From the NCBI GenBank assembly GCA_030789695.1, contig CM061142.1, positions 47,371,987-47,435,986 on the forward strand: a stretch of 64,000 bases of DNA, in the 5' to 3' direction. The DNA comes from Scilla litardierei (taxonomy: Eukaryota > Streptophyta > Magnoliopsida > Asparagales > Asparagaceae). Of this stretch, positions 52,990 through 64,000 are shown piece after piece (within the stretch, counting starts at the first letter, position 1; the number at the start of each line of letters is the position of its first letter). The position numbers and the translations under genes are program-made. Under the pieces are notes generated by a model. It ran no database searches, was not told where the DNA came from, and saw only the letters and a list, made by a program, of their open reading frames with translations.

Positions 52990-55900
52990 ACAGGTTTGAT
53001 GTGTTATTTGCTTATGAATTTTGTCATGACTGGGATAGCAAATTACAAAATATTACAAAATTTGGAACATGCTGAGGATGATTGATAAGAGGATATTTGA
53101 GCTCTTATCTAAAGCAAATTACATAACTGGGATATCAAATTTTGTCATGACAGAGGATATGTGTTATTTGAGCTCTTATCAAATTCATGTCTTATGAATT
53201 TTATCCCAGCAGTCATATCTATTCTATAGTCATGTTATTTAACAGGTGAGAGATTTAACTCATTTTAAATTTTGAGATAAGGAACACATATCCTGATTTT
53301 TGTGTTCATTTTTGTGTTAACACATATCCTGATGAATTGAATGATAACACTGTTGTTAACACTGTTGTTAAAAATTTCATATCCTGTTGAATTGAATGAG
53401 TGGATTGAATGATGGCAACACATATCCTGGGTAACATTCACAGGATATCTCAATTCACACTGTTGTAACATTCACAGGATATATGAATTGAATGATAACA
53501 TTCACAGGATATTTGTAACATTCACTGTTGTAACATCCCCATAACATTCACATATTTGTAACATACCGAGATATCCTAAATGAGGTCATGCCAGCATACC
53601 GAAAACATATTTGTAACATAAATGAGGTCTAATAACACATATCACTTTGAATATTTAACATACAAATTTGAATTGATATCTAAATTTGAATATTTAAATT
53701 TGAATTGATATCCTGTAAATTTGAATTAGATATCTAAATTTGATATGTAAAGTTTGAATGTTACATATTCATGTTGAGTTTGAATGTTACATATCCTGTA
53801 AATTTGAATTTGAATTGAATGTAAACTTTACATATCCTGTAAATTTGTATGTAACATTCAAACTTTACATATTCAAAAATGTTAAATATTCAAATTTGAA
53901 TGTTAAATATTCAAAAATTTGATATCCTCATTCGGTATGAATTTCACTTTTGTTTCAGTTCATCATGAATGTGAAGAATATCAAAAATTTGAATATTCTA
54001 TCATCATGAATATTCATGACCATATCAATTTCATATGAATTTCATGAATGTGAAGAAGAACATGATATCCTCATTCGGTAAATTTGAGATAGGATATCAT
54101 GAATTTCATAAATTTTGTGTTCTGTAAATTCAGTTCATCATAAATTTCTGTCGCTGTTATTGGTCATGAGATAGAATATCATGAATTTTACAGGATATCC
54201 TCATGAATGGTCATCATAAATTTTGAATGAGGATATCCTGTAAATTTCCTATAAATCATGAATGTTAAATTTTGAATGATGAACTGAATTTTGATTGAAT
54301 GATGAATGGAATGATGAATTGGATTGGAATAATGAATCTAATAACACATACCCCCGCCGCAGAAAATATGTTAAAAATATCCTGAAACAAAAGTGTTAAA
54401 AATGAATTGGAATGATGAATGTTAAAAATATGTGAATTGAATGATGAACTGAGATATCCTGGCATGAACTCATTTATGTTCCAAATTTGATATGTGTTAT
54501 TAGATAAAGCAAGTTTGATATGTGTTATTAGATTGAACTCAATTCAAAACTTGGCATGAATTTGATAAAGCAAGGATAACACACATGAATTTGATAAAGC
54601 AAGAATACCTGGCATTCAGATTTTGCTTTAGATGAATGAGATAAAGCAAGGATATCACTCATTTATGTTCCAAACTTTTGAATTGAGTTCCAAATTTGAA
54701 CTCATTCATGAACTGAGATATCCTGGCATGAATTTGATATGTGTTATTAGATAAAGCAAGGATATCTCATTCAAGTTCCAAATTTTGAGATAAGGAACAC
54801 ATTTATGTGTATCTCATGACAGAGGATATCTCATTTTTAACACTTTTGCCATGATATGTGTTATTGTTGACTGATGAATGTTATGTGAACTGAATCATTG
54901 AGTTCACACACATATTTCATTTATCTCAAAAATTTCTTTCTTGATTTCCTATAAATCATGAATGTTAAATTTTGAATGATGAACTGAATTATGATATTTT
55001 GAGATATCCTTACTTAAATTTTTGTTATTTCTGATTTTTGAGGATATTCTCATTTTTGTTATTGGTCATGAGGCTATCTGTGTTATTTCTTTGAGAATAT
55101 TTTGAATGAGAATATTTTTGTTATTTTTGTTATTGAGAATATTTTGAATGAGGATTTTTTGAATATTTTGAGAATATTTTGAATGAGAATATGACCAATA
55201 ACAAAAATATTCTCATAGGCTATCTGTAGTCATTTTTGTTATGTGAACTCAATCAGAAATATTCTCATTTTTGTTATTGTTAAGAAATATTCTCAAGTTC
55301 ATCAAATTTGAGGATATTCTCATTTTTGAGGCTATCTGTAAATTTCTGTCTTCATTTATCTCAAAAAAATTTTAAGTCCTGTTCCAAATGTTCCAAATGT
55401 TCATCAAATCATTATGGGTCCTATGTCCTGTTCCAAAATGTTCATCAAATTCATCAAATTGAGATACATCAAATTCATCAAATTCATCAAATTGAGTGCA
55501 TATTCAAAATGATATTTGAACAGCCATCAATGCATATTCATGAATATGCACTCAATTTCATGTATATGCACTCAATTGAGTGAATTGAAATCATTTTGAA
55601 TTGAAATATGCACTCAATTGATTGATGGCTATTTGATGAATTGAAACAGCCATCAATGCAGCCATCAATGCACTCAATTCAAATATGCACTCAATGATGA
55701 ATTTGATGGCTGTTTCAATTCATCAAATAGCCATCAAAATGAAATAGCCATCAAATATGCACTCAATTCAAATATGCACTCAATGATGAATTTGATGGCT
55801 GTTTCAATTCATCAAATATGCACTCAATTGAAACAGCCATCAAAATGAAATAGCCATCAAATTTGATGAAATTCAAAATGCACTCAATTGAAATATAACT

Positions 55901-56300
55901 CAATTGAAATATAACTCAATTTAAAATGCACTCAAATTATTTTGAATTGAAATATAACTCAATTGAAATCATTTTGAATTTCATGTATATGCACTCAATT
56001 GAGTGAATTGAAATATGCACTCAATTTCATGTATATGCACTCAATTCATATAGCCATCAATGCATATTCAAAATGATATTAGTTCAAATAGCCATCAATG
56101 ATGAATTTGATGAATTCAGAACATGTATCATAATGTTCCAAAATGTTCATCAAGTACAGATCACCATAGGAAATTTTGAATATGCACTCAATTTTGAAAT
56201 GAGATATAGGATATGCTCAAATTTTTGAATATGTGAACATTGAAATGAATTTGATATCCACACTAATTGTATCAACACGTCCTGTCATTTGCATATTTTG
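52990..56300. repeat. Scrambled AT-rich micro-repeat region
   Basis: About 3.3 kb built from short words that recur in both orientations and in changing order, for example GATATCCTGTAAATTTGAATT, GATATGTGTTATTAGATAAAG, ATATTTTGAATGAGAATAT, CATCAAATTCATCAAATTG and ATATGCACTCAATT with AACAGCCATCAA. It is not a regular tandem satellite and holds no gene. Whether this is real DNA or an assembly effect cannot be told from the sequence. Confidence 0.6.
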
Positions 56301-56722
56301 CTATTTGGATTAGGGTCCTGATGCCGAGAAACTGAGCAAATGAATACGTCACAGTTTGACATATGGAATTTAAATTTGTCAAATTTATTCACATGAGTGA
56401 TAAACTTCAAATGAATATGTCATATTCACTTCAAATTTTATAAACTGTGATAAAATTGGAATATGTCAACCTTCAAACTCATTTGAATATGTCAAATTCA
56501 CTCATTCGCTCAGAATAAATATTCATCTGTGATAAAATTATGTTAACACTAAGTTTAAATGATTCAGTTATACGTTGGCATTCTTTGACCAGCCTACGGA
56601 TTTTCGCATTCCCATTTGCTTCACACCAACATGCGAACGGTATGGAATTTGTTAGTATAAACTACTATATTCATGCTTGATTGATCATCATTAATCAAGG
56701 TTATGCTATGCACTCAATTTAG
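56301..56722 (+). other. Sequence between the scrambled region and the Helitron gene
   Basis: AT-rich, no clear ORF. It may contain the Helitron promoter and first exon, but I cannot place the Helitron 5' terminus (expected to start TC). Confidence 0.4.
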
Positions 56723-59700
56723 GCATCTGTTGATAGTGACGTATCAGCCTCACGGAAAGGACAAGAACAACATAGCTCTCTCACTGAGCCTACGATTAGT
56801 TCTTCACTACCAAGTGTTCGTCGCATTTCACCCTTGCGACAATGGCAACATAAAAGGAATCATAATGACACAATTTTTGAACACGACGCAGAACCATCTG
56901 CCAGGTTATTTCCATTTGAATGTGCCAAAAATCAAATATACTCTACTGTATTTTAATTGTAATTAGTTTGGGTGTAATTTGGATAGGTCTTTAGCTCAAC
57001 GCAGAAGGCGAGATCGAGAGCGTGAACAAGAACACCGAAACATATCTCACGCTCTGACGTCTGACAGCGTCCTTGATATGCCTCATATAACACCAGCACT
57101 CACAACTTCCCCGGTTGAACAAGAAGATGCTGTCTCAGCCTCGCGGAACACTATGAATTCTGGACAAGTACCTGGACCATCTGTTAGGTTATTATCACCT
57201 GACTAAACATAAATCTATACTATTATCATGTATTTTAATTGTAATTAGTTTGGGTGTTATTTGGATAGGTCTTTAGCTCAACGCAGAAGGCGAGCTCGAG
57301 AGCGTGAACAAGAACACCGAAACATATCTCACGCTTTGACATCTAATAGTGTCTTTGATATGCCTCATATACCACCAGCAATGACAATTTCCCCGGTTGA
57401 ACAAGAAGATGCTGTCGCAGCCTCACGTAACGTTATGAATTCCGGACAAGTACCTGGACCATCTGTCAGGTTATTATCACCTGATTAAACATAAAATCTT
57501 TACTACTATCATGTATTTTAACTGTAATTAGTTTGGGTGTAATTTGGATAGGTCTTTAGCTCAACGCAGAAGGCGAGATCGAGAGCGTGAACAAGAACAC
57601 CGAAACATATCTCACGCTTTGACTTCTGACAATGTCCTTGATATGCCTCATTTAACACCAGCGATGACAACTTCCCCGTTTGAACAAGAAGATGTTGTCT
57701 CAGCCTTGCATAACGATATGATTTCTGGACAAGTACCTGGACCATCTGTCAGGTTATTATCCACCTGACTGTACATAAAATCAATTCTACTCATGTATTG
57801 TACTTGTATTTAGTTTTGGGTTTATTTTTGATAGGTCTTTAGCTCAACACAAAAGGAGAGATCGAGAACAAAAACAAGGAAACATATCTCGATATATGAC
57901 TCCTAACAGTGTACTTGATATACCTCAAAGCACACATGCATTACCAACTTCTGCTATTGAACATGAAGATGAGGTCTCAGCCCAAGATGCTGAACCATCT
58001 TCCAGGTTATTATCTATGGAATCTATCTACTTTAATGTAATGTAAATTTATTTAATGTTGGTTTTATATTGGATAGGTGTTTAGCTACAGGATCACTTAA
58101 TACACCTCACATAATACCTCCAGTCGCAACTTTTCAAGCTGAACATGAAGATGATGGCATAGCTTCGATGTTAGTTTGTAGGTCAACTCATCATGGCTCT
58201 GGTCCACCAACTCAGGTTGATTTTGGTCGGCACCATCTTGGATTAATGAACATTCCATGCCCTCATTGTTCAGCCTTACACTGGTTGGATGAACGGTTGT
58301 CGAGGTCAACTTTGACAACACGTCTTTTTGGCACATGTTGTTTGCAAGGAAAAGTAAGATTGCCGAAACTTAATGAACCCCCTCCAGCACTTAGAGAATT
58401 ATATGATGGTGACAGTGAAGCATCAAAATCATTTCGAAAGTATACTCGGGAGTATAATGCAGCTAATGCATTTACCAGCCTTGGTGTGACAATGGATCAA
58501 AGATTGATTGCTGGCAGAGGCCCGAACATATTTACAATTCATGGAGAATTACGCCATCGAACAGGATCACTTCTGCCCCAACCGGATCAAACAGCCAGTT
58601 ATTGTCAACTTTACATATATGATCCGGATTCTGCTATGGAGTTACGAAGTAATAGAAATCCACATTTGAGCAAGGATGTCTTACAAATTATTCAAAATTG
58701 TCTATCGGGCATAAATCCATTCATCAAACTATATTGTCAGGCGTATTCTGTTTTATCTCAAGCAGATTTAGGTGGTCATGATCTTCCTGTATATCTGCAT
58801 TACAATTCAAACAAGGATCGTCGCCGTTATAACCTCCCAACCGTAGATGAGATTGCGGTTATTTTACCTGGCGATGGCTATCGATCTTCCGGGATGCGAG
58901 ATATAGTTTTACATCTTCGAGGAAATCATCAATTAATGCAAATCAATGAGACTCATCCTGCATACTTACCATTACACTACGTCTTATTATTTCCTGATGG
59001 TCAGCTTGGATGGGAACCTGAGTTGAAGCAGTGGGATCCAGTTCAAAACATAGCATCAAGTAGACGCCTGACCATGTGTGAGTTTTATAGCTACTGTCTG
59101 TTTGAAAGACAGAACGAGTATTCTTCAATTTTGAGAGCGGGAAAGTTATTCCAGGAGTTCATAGTTGATGCTTGGGCAGCAATTGAGCAACATCGTTTGA
59201 CATTCATCAAACTTAATCAACGAAAACTCCGCTCAGAGCTCTATCAGGGTCTTGCAGATATCGATGCATATGCCAGATGCGACCAAATTGGACAGCGCAT
59301 GATACTTCCTTCATCTTTCACTGGCAGTGCACGTCACATGTTTGAAATATTTCAAGACTCGATGGCTATCACACGTTATAACCAGCACCCGGATATTTTT
59401 CTTACAATGACCGCAAATCCAAAGTGGCCAGAAATTACTTCGGCTCTACTGCCCAATCAAAAGGCTACCGACCGTCCAGATTTAGTTGCACGTGTATTTG
59501 AGTTAAAAAGAAAGGCTTTGATGAAGGATATTGATGGCAATAATGTATTTGGAAAGAAAGTAGCACATGTATTTACAATTGAATTTCAGAAACGGGGTCT
59601 TCCACATATGCATGCTCTTTTCTTTCTTCGTGGACCCGATAAGATTCATACATGTGATCAAGTGGATAGAATTGTATGTGCTGAATTTCCTGATCCTGCT

Positions 59701-62416
59701 CAAGATCCTGCATTATTCGATACTGTGTCAAAATGTATGGTACATGGACCATGTGGTGCTCGAAATCCAAATGCTTCATGCATGGAAAATGGTAAGTGTA
59801 CTAAGAAATACCCTCGAAATAATGCAGATGCAACAACCTTGGATCGTGATGGATATCCTATGTACCGTCGTCGTAGTAATGGGCATCTATATACTGTAAG
59901 GGGGCATCAGGTTGATAACCGCGATGTTGTGCCGCACAACAGGTATCTCTCAAGGCGCTTTAACTGCCACATTAATGTCGAAGTTTGTGCTGGGGTACGA
60001 TGTGTGAAGTACATTCATAAGTATATTTATAAAGGTCATGATCGGACCACAATGGTATTGGGCGCAGTAAATGAGATCCAACAATACCTTGATGCAAGAT
60101 ATATTGGACCACCTGAGGCAGCTTGGCGAATATTCGAGCATCCTTTGCATCAAGAGATTCCGTCAGTTCAAAGATTGATACTTCATTTACCAGGGCAACA
60201 CCGTGTTATTTTTGATCCAGATGAAGATGTAGATGCAATAAGGTCTAGGGCTGAAAATGATAAGACAACTTTGATTGAATTTTTTACATGTTGCGCCTTA
60301 CATGAGTCTGCACATGATCTCACATATCAAGAATTTCCTCAAAAGTTTGTGTGGCATTCGTCAACAAAGGTCTGGACTCCAAGACAATCTGGATATGCAA
60401 TTGGCCGAATGTATTTTGCCTCCCCTAATTCTGGTGAGAGATTTTATCTACGGTTGCTACTAACAGTTGTTAAAGGGCCCACATCGTGGGAAAATTTACG
60501 CACATTCAATTCTATCGAGTACCCTACATTCAAAGCAACATGTATTGCAAGAGGTCTTCTTGAAGATGATTCCGAGTGGAGACAATGTCTTTCTGAGGCT
60601 TCAATTATGAAAACAGGATATCAATTACGAAGACTGTTTTGTATTATTCTTATCGAATGTTTGCCGATCGACCCCCTTGCATTATGGAATGAATTTTCAA
60701 TGCACATTTGCGATGATCTTCCACATAAATTGCAAACTTTATTTGCAATTTCTACCCCAACTCAAGGCCAACTTGAAGATTATGGATTATTCCTTATCAA
60801 TGAATTGCTTCAGGAGTACGGTAAGTGTCTATCCGACTTTCCACCAATGCCACTTCCTGCTGGAGATTGGAATGAAATTGTTGGCAATAGATTGTTGCAT
60901 GAACATCAGGAACTTATAAATAAGGCGAAACAATTGGATGCTCAAAAAGACATTGATTGCCTCAATGATGCACAACGCCATGCTTACTCGGCAATTACTT
61001 CATCTGTATTTGAAAATAAAGGTACTACATTCTTCTTGAGCGGGGGTGCTGGAACTGGAAAGACTTTTTTGTACAATGCACTTGCAACAATGTTGCGTAG
61101 TCTTGGACATATAGTTATCACCGTCGCGTCTTCCGGTATTGCATCATTGCTACTTAGCGGAGGTCGGACTGCACATTCCACATTTCGTATCCCGTTAGAT
61201 GTGCATGATACTTCAATTTGTAATTTTAGCAAGCAATCCATGCAAGCTCAATTATTCCGACAAGCAAAACTTATAATATGGGATGAAGTACCTATGCAAC
61301 ATCGGCACTGTGTTGAGGCAGTGGATCGATCGTTACAAGATATTTGTGATAACCCCAGAGCATTTGGTGGTATTACTGTTGTTCTTGGTGGGGATTTCCG
61401 ACAAATCTTGCCCGTCATACCAAAGGGGGTTCGAGAAGAAATTGTTGGTGCCTCATTGAGACGATCTGTATTATGGTGCTCTGTACAAGTTTTGATCTTG
61501 GATCAAAATATGCGGTTAAATAACTCATCGGTTGAGAATGCAAATTTTGCAAAATTCATTTTGGAGGTATTTTATTTCATGCCTAATTTAATTTTACTTA
61601 CTATTTTTATCTTAGCCATTCCTTCACAAAAATTATATCTATATGTATTAGGTTGGGACAAATCCTACAGAAGTGGTAGAACTTCCTTCTAACATATTCA
61701 GGTGCAAGGATTTAAACGAGTTAATACTTCGAATTTATCCGCAGCTTGATATTGAGGGTGCCGTGACTTCGGCATACCTTACTGAACGAATAATTCTTTC
61801 TGCACGGAATGATGATGTTACTTTTATAAATGCTGCTGCATTAAACATTTTTCCGGGACAGAAGATTACGTATCAAGCTGCAGACAGTTTTTCTGAAAAT
61901 GATGAAACCGATCCAACCATTATGAGTAGATATCCAACTGAGTACATAAACTCTTTGGATCCTCCTGGGTTGCCACAATTTACACTTGAGCTTAAGGTTG
62001 GTTGTCCTATTATTTTATTACGAAATATTGCACCAAAAGACGGGCTCTGCAATGGCACTCGATTGATGGTTGTCAGATGTGCATCACGTGTCATTGAAGC
62101 TCAAATTTTAAATGGGGATAAAGCCGGTTGTTTTGTGTTTATTCCAAGAATATCTTTGTCACCATCGGCTACAGAATTACCTTTTCATATGACAAGAAGG
62201 CAGTTTCCTGTCCGTGTGACATATGCTATGACGATTAATAAAGCCCAAGGACAATCTGTAAAATTCGTTGGAGTTGATTTGCGGACCCCAGTTTTCAGTC
62301 ATGGACATCTTTATGTTGCACTTTCAAGGTGCACATCTTTTGATCGTGTATGTGTCCTTCTTCAGCCCAACATAAATAACACAGTAAACATCGTTTACCC
62401 AGAAGTTCTGCTATGA
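56723..62416 (+). CDS. Helitron Rep-helicase (rolling-circle transposase), spliced
   Basis: Encodes the enzyme for rolling-circle transposition: a HUH/Y2 Rep endonuclease fused to a Pif1-type helicase. Predicted exons: 56723-56904 (start uncertain), 56987-57187, 57269-57469, 57552-57752, 57835-58005, 58077-61566 and 61652-62416. Introns are 71-85 bp with GT-AG ends; joining them gives about 1736 codons without a stop. The Helitron-like N domain lies around 59080-59640 and includes the HUH motif (PHMHALFF, His codons at 59605 and 59611). The Rep tyrosines are in YIHKYIYKG (from 60010). Helicase motifs: [14 protein letters not shown] (Walker A, 61043), IIWDEVPM (61270), [10 protein letters not shown] (61392), and TINKAQGQS and [10 protein letters not shown] in the last exon. 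The gene looks intact in the window and could be active. Confidence 0.85.
56987..58005 (+). repeat. Tandem exon-intron repeats in the Helitron gene (~282-bp units)
   Basis: Three near-identical units (exons 56987-57187, 57269-57469, 57552-57752, each exactly 201 bp) and a diverged fourth (57835-58005, 171 bp) each consist of a phase-2 exon and an 81-82 bp intron. The exons encode [19 protein letters not shown] and then an acidic Pro/Ser-rich part. The start of the next exon (58077) and the end of the preceding one (before 56904) are related, so at least five to six units once existed. Confidence 0.85.
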
Positions 62417-62529
62417 TTTCCAATGAATGATAAAAATTGCATGTAAGTTTTTTAACTTTCTTTCTTTACATTGTTTTATTTATATTATTTGTTTAAATGA
62501 TCTTTTAAAAAATTATTATCGATTGTTGT

Positions 62530-63170
62530 CTAACATGCAGGTATAGCATTATCATACGTTACCAAGCTTTAAAATGTGGACCCACATTACCATATATGGC
62601 AGGGTAAGAAATTTTTTCCTTTACTACATTTCATTGCATGACTTAATAGTTTTCGGTATGCATTGTTTGATAAAATATTGGTTTGTATTTTTATATAGAT
62701 AGATGATGATGCAGATTTGGAAAAAACTGTAAGTTTCTTATCATAATTCTACATTATATTTTTAATATACTGTGTTTGCATTAACATTTTTCTTCTCACA
62801 GGTTCTGTTACTTCAAAACAATCACATAAATGTCAGGCTACGGGGTTATATCGGATTTTGTTTTGATAAGGTATGCATACCGTTACAAACATTCCCATTT
62901 TGAAATTAAAAATTAGTGACTGTTTATTATTATTATTATTATTTTCAGCAAATTGCTAAAAGAACTTTACAAGCAACGGCGACGAGTCACATTGAAGACA
63001 AAGCAATCTCCTTTTCCGAGGTAATATAAAAATCTTAGATTTTGTTTTTCAAAATATCCTGTTCATTGACCATCCAAATACCTTTTTTGTTATAGAAGTG
63101 GAAGATGGTTCTTACCGAGCTTGCTTGGTTCCAGAAAGCACGACATCCACCACTCCAACGAAAAAAGGTA
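62530..63170 (+). other. Candidate small exons downstream of the Helitron helicase
   Basis: Several short open segments with good splice signals follow: about 62542-62607, 62700-62730 (after TATATAG, before GTAAGT), 62801-62869 (after CTCACAG, before GTATGC), 62950-63021 (after TTTTCAG, before GTAATA) and 63097-63168 (after GTTATAG, before GTAAAT). The last three are 69, 72 and 72 bp and keep one frame when joined (for example NNHINVRLRGYIGFCFDK, then AKRTLQATATSHIEDKAISF). I do not recognise the protein. It could be an accessory gene or captured host exons in the Helitron. Confidence 0.35.
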
Positions 63171-63174
63171 AATA

Positions 63175-64000
63175 AATGTATAAATTTAAAATTTTCCATA
63201 TTATCAAATATATATTCATTTTTCTTAGAAATTTATGTTCTTAATTTATCTAGGTTATTGCTCATCCTATTAACTCTCCACTTTGGATTGAGCTTGACAC
63301 GTCATCTTTTTATAATGTGATGAGTAAAAGGTTTTCTGCTTAAACATGATGAAGGTAATAATAGTGAGTTGTACAAAGTAATTAGATATATCTTCGTTTC
63401 TAATTTTCCTATTCTAATCTATGATTTTATTTTTAATTTTCAGGACACACGGCCCTAGCGTCATATGTAAATTTTGTTGGTTTTAAATGCCGGTGTGAGA
63501 GATGGTGTTTTTGAAATTGGACTGCATGGTTGTTCAATCCAGAATGTATTTTTGTGTATATTTGTTCATAGTTAAGGGTTTTTTCTTTTAGCATATAGTT
63601 TAGGTTGTGTGATATTATAAGTCGATGTAAAAAAATGTTGTCTTAAGTCCTGAAATAGTTCTCTTTCAATTTTATGACGTTTTAGGTTTTGGATTTGCAA
63701 GTAGTATTCTTGATACGAAGCTTTGGGCTGTGTATATTCTGAAACTCTATGAAGTTAGAATCCACTTGGTTTACATGTCTAAAAAATCCCGTTGTTGAAT
63801 GCTTCTACCATAATTGTATTATGTATTTTTTGTTTGTCATGATTGTTAGTTTACATTGTTGGTTTAGGTTTGTTGTATTAAGTAATTTTGGGATAATTCG
63901 GATGTTGGTTGATCGGATAATACTGATGTTATCAATTGACCTTCATGTAACAATTTTAGTTTACGTTATTAGTTGATTGAGTTCTCTTCAATTTTGCCTG
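63175..64000. other. AT-rich sequence, nothing recognised
   Basis: No supported gene or repeat. I did not find a convincing Helitron 3' terminus (hairpin followed by CTRR) before the window ends. Confidence 0.5.

Noticed and set aside
53265..55583. Short ORFs in the scrambled AT-rich region
   Set aside because: They consist of repeated words (Ile, His, Asn, Phe-rich) without domain features.
57518..57745. Minus-strand open frame over the Helitron repeat exons
   Set aside because: Shadow of the plus-strand exon array.
62970..63170. RPA-like single-strand-binding protein of the Helitron
   Set aside because: Plant Helitrons can carry RPA genes, but none of the candidate exons shows an OB-fold or RPA zinc motif that I can recognise.

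Overview
This window looks like repeat-rich, probably heterochromatic, nuclear DNA of a flowering plant; the species cannot be told from it. Nearly everything recognisable is a transposable element of a typical plant type: L1-type LINEs, Athila-type and chromovirus (Tekay/Del-like) Ty3/gypsy elements, SIRE-type Ty1/copia elements and a Helitron. I found no convincing intact host gene, no tRNA or rRNA gene and no CRISPR array.

Layout. 1-4350: AT-rich intergenic DNA with a small coding-like stretch (1066-1400), a 128-bp duplication and an 86-bp tandem repeat. 4350-22125: a nearly full-length but broken LINE whose 3' UTR is split by Athila element A (10063-21962; TSD TGCCA; LTRs 1815/1816 bp; gag-protease plus an Athila ORF-1-like gene, no reverse transcriptase). 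22145-23283: a 5'-truncated second LINE. 23284-25741: the 3' end and 3' LTR of a SIRE-like copia element (SIRE-1), inserted in Athila B (25742-27989, gag-protease fragment). 27990-40115: a minus-strand chromovirus fragment (3' LTR, chromodomain, integrase), whose LTR is split by Athila C (28969-37014, minus strand, TSD ATGTC, LTRs 2142/2143 bp, one unrecognised acidic ORF). 40116-49533: SIRE-2, a decayed plus-strand copia element with gag, protease, integrase, RT and an extra 3' ORF; its 5' LTR holds the rearranged Athila LTR D (40541-42217). 49534-52209: Athila E, minus strand, one LTR plus 3' internal sequence. 52276-56640: duplicated and then strongly scrambled AT-rich DNA. 56723-62416: a Helitron Rep-helicase gene with tandemly duplicated exons. 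62417-64000: possible further small exons, then nothing recognisable.

Main new signals. (1) All six Athila-type LTR copies carry, between their TATA box and primer binding site, five consecutive hairpins. Each has a nearly fixed 14-nt loop (TTGCAAGAGATTGG) and stems that differ between families yet stay complementary. The loop itself can form CAA-GAGA-TTG, and in hairpin 4 of three families this becomes CAC-GAGA-GTG, a paired change. This is strong evidence for a conserved, apparently undescribed RNA structure in the element leader. (2) Gypsy (CTCGGCCGAG) and copia (CAGTCGACTG) LTRs both carry clusters of short perfect palindromes upstream of the TATA box, and both repeat the cluster inside the element, just upstream of the 3' extra ORF, as if an internal promoter reused U3 sites. 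(3) The Helitron gene has a symmetric phase-2 exon of 67 codons amplified in tandem with its intron. (4) Athila E shows a primer binding site swallowed into an LTR, and Athila C a decayed version of the same event.

The elements form a nest. Athila B is older than the chromovirus and SIRE-1 that interrupt it; the chromovirus was then hit by Athila C and SIRE-2; SIRE-2 by Athila D and E. Athila A, with almost identical LTRs, is among the youngest insertions although its genes are broken, so it must have been mobilised by proteins from another copy.
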